A stretch of DNA of 64,000 nt, taken from the NCBI GenBank assembly GCA_963708675.1, contig CAVPTO010000003.1:2480001-2544000 (forward strand), given 5' to 3'. The stretch is from DATAXP01 sp963708675 (GTDB taxonomy: Bacteria; Planctomycetota; Planctomycetia; Pirellulales; PNKZ01). A program made the position numbers and the translations under genes. The notes beneath the pieces are model-generated. The model did not search any database. It was not told the DNA's origin and saw only the letters and a list, made by a program, of their open reading frames with translations. The stretch's first letter is position 1. Every line of letters begins with the position of its first letter. This document shows positions 62,708 through 64,000 of the stretch, one piece after another.

Positions 62708-63256
62708 GTGGAAGCCCTCTTGGATCTCGAACTTGTCAGCGACGAACAGCTCGCCGCCCAAGCTGCCCGCGAGGACAGCAACGGGGTGTCGTTCACGGCG
62801 CTGGTCGAACGATTCCGGGCTCGCGTGTGGCGCATCTGCTATCGGCTGATGAGCAACGAGGCCGACGCTCACGACGCCGCGCAGGAAGTGTTCGTGCGGT
62901 TGTTCATGAATCGCGCGAAGTTCGAGGGGCGATCGAAGTATTCGACCTGGGTGCATGGCGTCGCGGTGCGGACGTGCTTGACGCTGCGACGCGGTCGCGG
63001 ACGAAGGCAGAAGCACGAAGCGCCGTCGATGGCCGCCGCCGAGCAATCGACGACGACGACGACCGAGGGTTTGAGCCTCGACTTGTTGGCGATGCTCGAG
63101 GCGCTCGACGAGGAAGACCGAGCGCTGGTGATTTTGAAGTATGCCGAAGAATACAGCTACGACGAGTTGGCGGAGATCTTCGGGTTGTCGGTGAGCGCGT
63201 GCAAGATGCGCGTCAGCCGCGCTCGCGAACGCATTCAACGACAGTTTGGCAGTTAG
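62708..63256 (+). CDS. ECF-type RNA polymerase sigma factor
   Basis: 182 residues from GTG 62708 (AGGA about nine bases upstream); ATG 62639 is an alternative. Region 2: NEADAHDAAQEVFVRLFMNR with KFEGRSKYSTWVHGVA; a short linker; region 4: LEALDEEDRALVILKYAEEY then SYDELAEIFGLSVSACKMRV. It directs transcription of a regulon not visible here. The short one-helix gene after it matches the usual planctomycete arrangement. Confidence 0.92.
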   Translation: MEALLDLELVSDEQLAAQAAREDSNGVSFTALVERFRARVWRICYRLMSNEADAHDAAQEVFVRLFMNRAKFEGRSKYSTWVHGVAVRTCLTLRRGRGRRQKHEAPSMAAAEQSTTTTTEGLSLDLLAMLEALDEEDRALVILKYAEEYSYDELAEIFGLSVSACKMRVSRARERIQRQFGS

Positions 63257-63306
63257 CCGCGTCGCTTGCGACACGTTTCAAGCGCGTCACAAGTGACGCG
63301 GCTAAC
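63252..63306. repeat. GTTAGCCGCGTCGC imperfect palindrome
   Basis: Arms GTTAGCCGCGTC and GACGCGGCTAAC with an inner TTGCGACACG/CGTCACAAG partly matching region. Its start overlaps the sigma factor stop. Confidence 0.8.
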
Positions 63307-63322
63307 CATACGGAACCACATC

Positions 63323-63553
63323 ATGTCACACGACATCTTCGAGCAACTGACGCCGGGCGAGGTTCCGCCGCCGCCCGCGACGTTCGATCGCGACGTGCAT
63401 CGGCGCGTGAACAACGTGCTGACGAGCGTTCACCTGTTGGAATTCTTCACGAAGGCGGCCGGGTTTGCCGTGCTGAACTTCGCGCGAGCTTTTATGGGTT
63501 TGCTGATTTTGACCTTATCGGGACGTCCGACGAACGATCGACCCAGGTCGTAG
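63323..63553 (+). CDS. Small one-helix protein following the sigma factor
   Basis: 76 residues from ATG 63323. N-terminus LTPGEVPPPPATFDRDVHRR, then a hydrophobic helix (AAGFAVLNFARAFMGLLILT). This pattern is common directly after planctomycete ECF sigma factor genes and may be a membrane partner. No zinc anti-sigma motif is seen. Confidence 0.7.
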   Translation: MSHDIFEQLTPGEVPPPPATFDRDVHRRVNNVLTSVHLLEFFTKAAGFAVLNFARAFMGLLILTLSGRPTNDRPRS

Positions 63554-63616
63554 CGCCACACGTCGTCTCGCCCTTTATTCAGTGGCGCCTTTCAGTGTTC
63601 AACTGAGGAGCAGGCA

Positions 63617-64000
63617 ATGGAAACGTTTACCGTTCAAAGTTTCGGTTCATGGCGTGACGCGTTGGTCGCCAGCTTTCAGCAGGCGTTCAATCACATCATC
63701 GCGCTCACGCCCAAGATTGTGGGCATGGTCGTCGTGCTGGTTGTCGGCTACATCGTCGCGCGGCTGCTCGACAAGTTCGCGACGACGTTGGCCGCCTCGA
63801 TGGGTCTGCAGAACGCCACCGAGCGCAGCGGGCTCGGCACCAGCATGCGACAAGTCGGCATCAAGCGAGGCGTGCCGGCCATCATCGGGCAGATCGTGTT
63901 CTGGCTGACGATGTGCGTCTTCTTCACCGTCGCCTTCCACACGTTGGGTCTCGACAACTTGTCGGCCGCGATGGACCGCATCGTCGCCTATGTGCCGAAC
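63617..64000 (+). CDS. MscS-like small-conductance mechanosensitive channel (N-terminal part)
   Basis: First 128 residues; the gene runs off the window. ATG 63617 has GAGG upstream. A conserved helix (IVGMVVVLVVGYIVARLLD) is of the TM type that precedes the MscS pore domain, and a second (IGQIVFWLTMCVFFTVAF) follows. It would open on membrane tension. Confidence 0.8.
   Translation, partial: METFTVQSFGSWRDALVASFQQAFNHIIALTPKIVGMVVVLVVGYIVARLLDKFATTLAASMGLQNATERSGLGTSMRQVGIKRGVPAIIGQIVFWLTMCVFFTVAFHTLGLDNLSAAMDRIVAYVPN

Overview
The window looks like a chromosomal segment of a planctomycete (Planctomycetota, probably Pirellulales-like). Reasons: secreted sulfatases in tandem, a TIGR03067-type domain, DUF1573 and DUF4239 proteins, an ECF sigma factor followed by a short one-helix protein, a Tat-exported Gfo/Idh/MocA oxidoreductase, WXG100-like proteins beside an FtsK/SpoIIIE ATPase, and a 23S-5S rRNA operon without a 16S gene. 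Base composition is about 60% GC.

Layout. 1-3,011 (minus): end of an ABC exporter operon. 3,087-4,547: POT-family peptide transporter. 4,570-11,362 (minus): a type VII secretion-like operon (WXG100 protein, coiled-coil protein, small W-N-D protein, 1309-residue FtsK/SpoIIIE ATPase) with a D-aminoacylase-like gene at its end. 11,505-14,098: Zn/Fe-S protein, GNAT acetyltransferase, sulfatase. 14,323-18,533: a decayed isoprenylcysteine-methyltransferase-like/FAD-reductase pair, an S49 lipoprotein that lacks its catalytic serine, and a secreted protein. 18,580-21,554 (minus): MacB/LolD-type ABC exporter with two paralogous permeases. 21,996-30,020: VIT iron transporter, BSP-type peptidase, broken transposases, a TPR protein and small secreted or membrane proteins. 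30,028-32,464: a complete IS66-type insertion with an 8-bp target duplication. 32,892-34,946: large secreted protein of unknown function. 35,098-39,154 (minus): rRNA operon with promoter, boxB-boxA-like leader, 23S carrying a 308-nt group I intron, hairpin spacer, 5S and terminator. 39,376-45,281: four sulfatases in tandem. 45,331-54,692: SGNH hydrolase, CPA1 antiporter, EF-hand protein, c-type cytochrome-like protein, nucleotidyltransferase pair, DUF4239 and DUF1573 proteins. 55,008-64,000: GspF-like protein, oxidoreductase, FHA/trypsin-like protein, transketolase, ECF sigma factor, and the start of a MscS-like channel.

Most notable: (i) the ORF-less group I intron in the 23S gene, whose P1, P7, P8 and P9 pairings can be read directly; (ii) the compact T7SS-like operon; (iii) a family of palindromic GTTAGCCGCG repeats, including a perfect 54-bp palindrome inside that operon. 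About 17 genes are interrupted by small indels, many in alternating GCGCG tracts. This suggests residual assembly error rather than mass gene decay, so most are annotated here as single genes.
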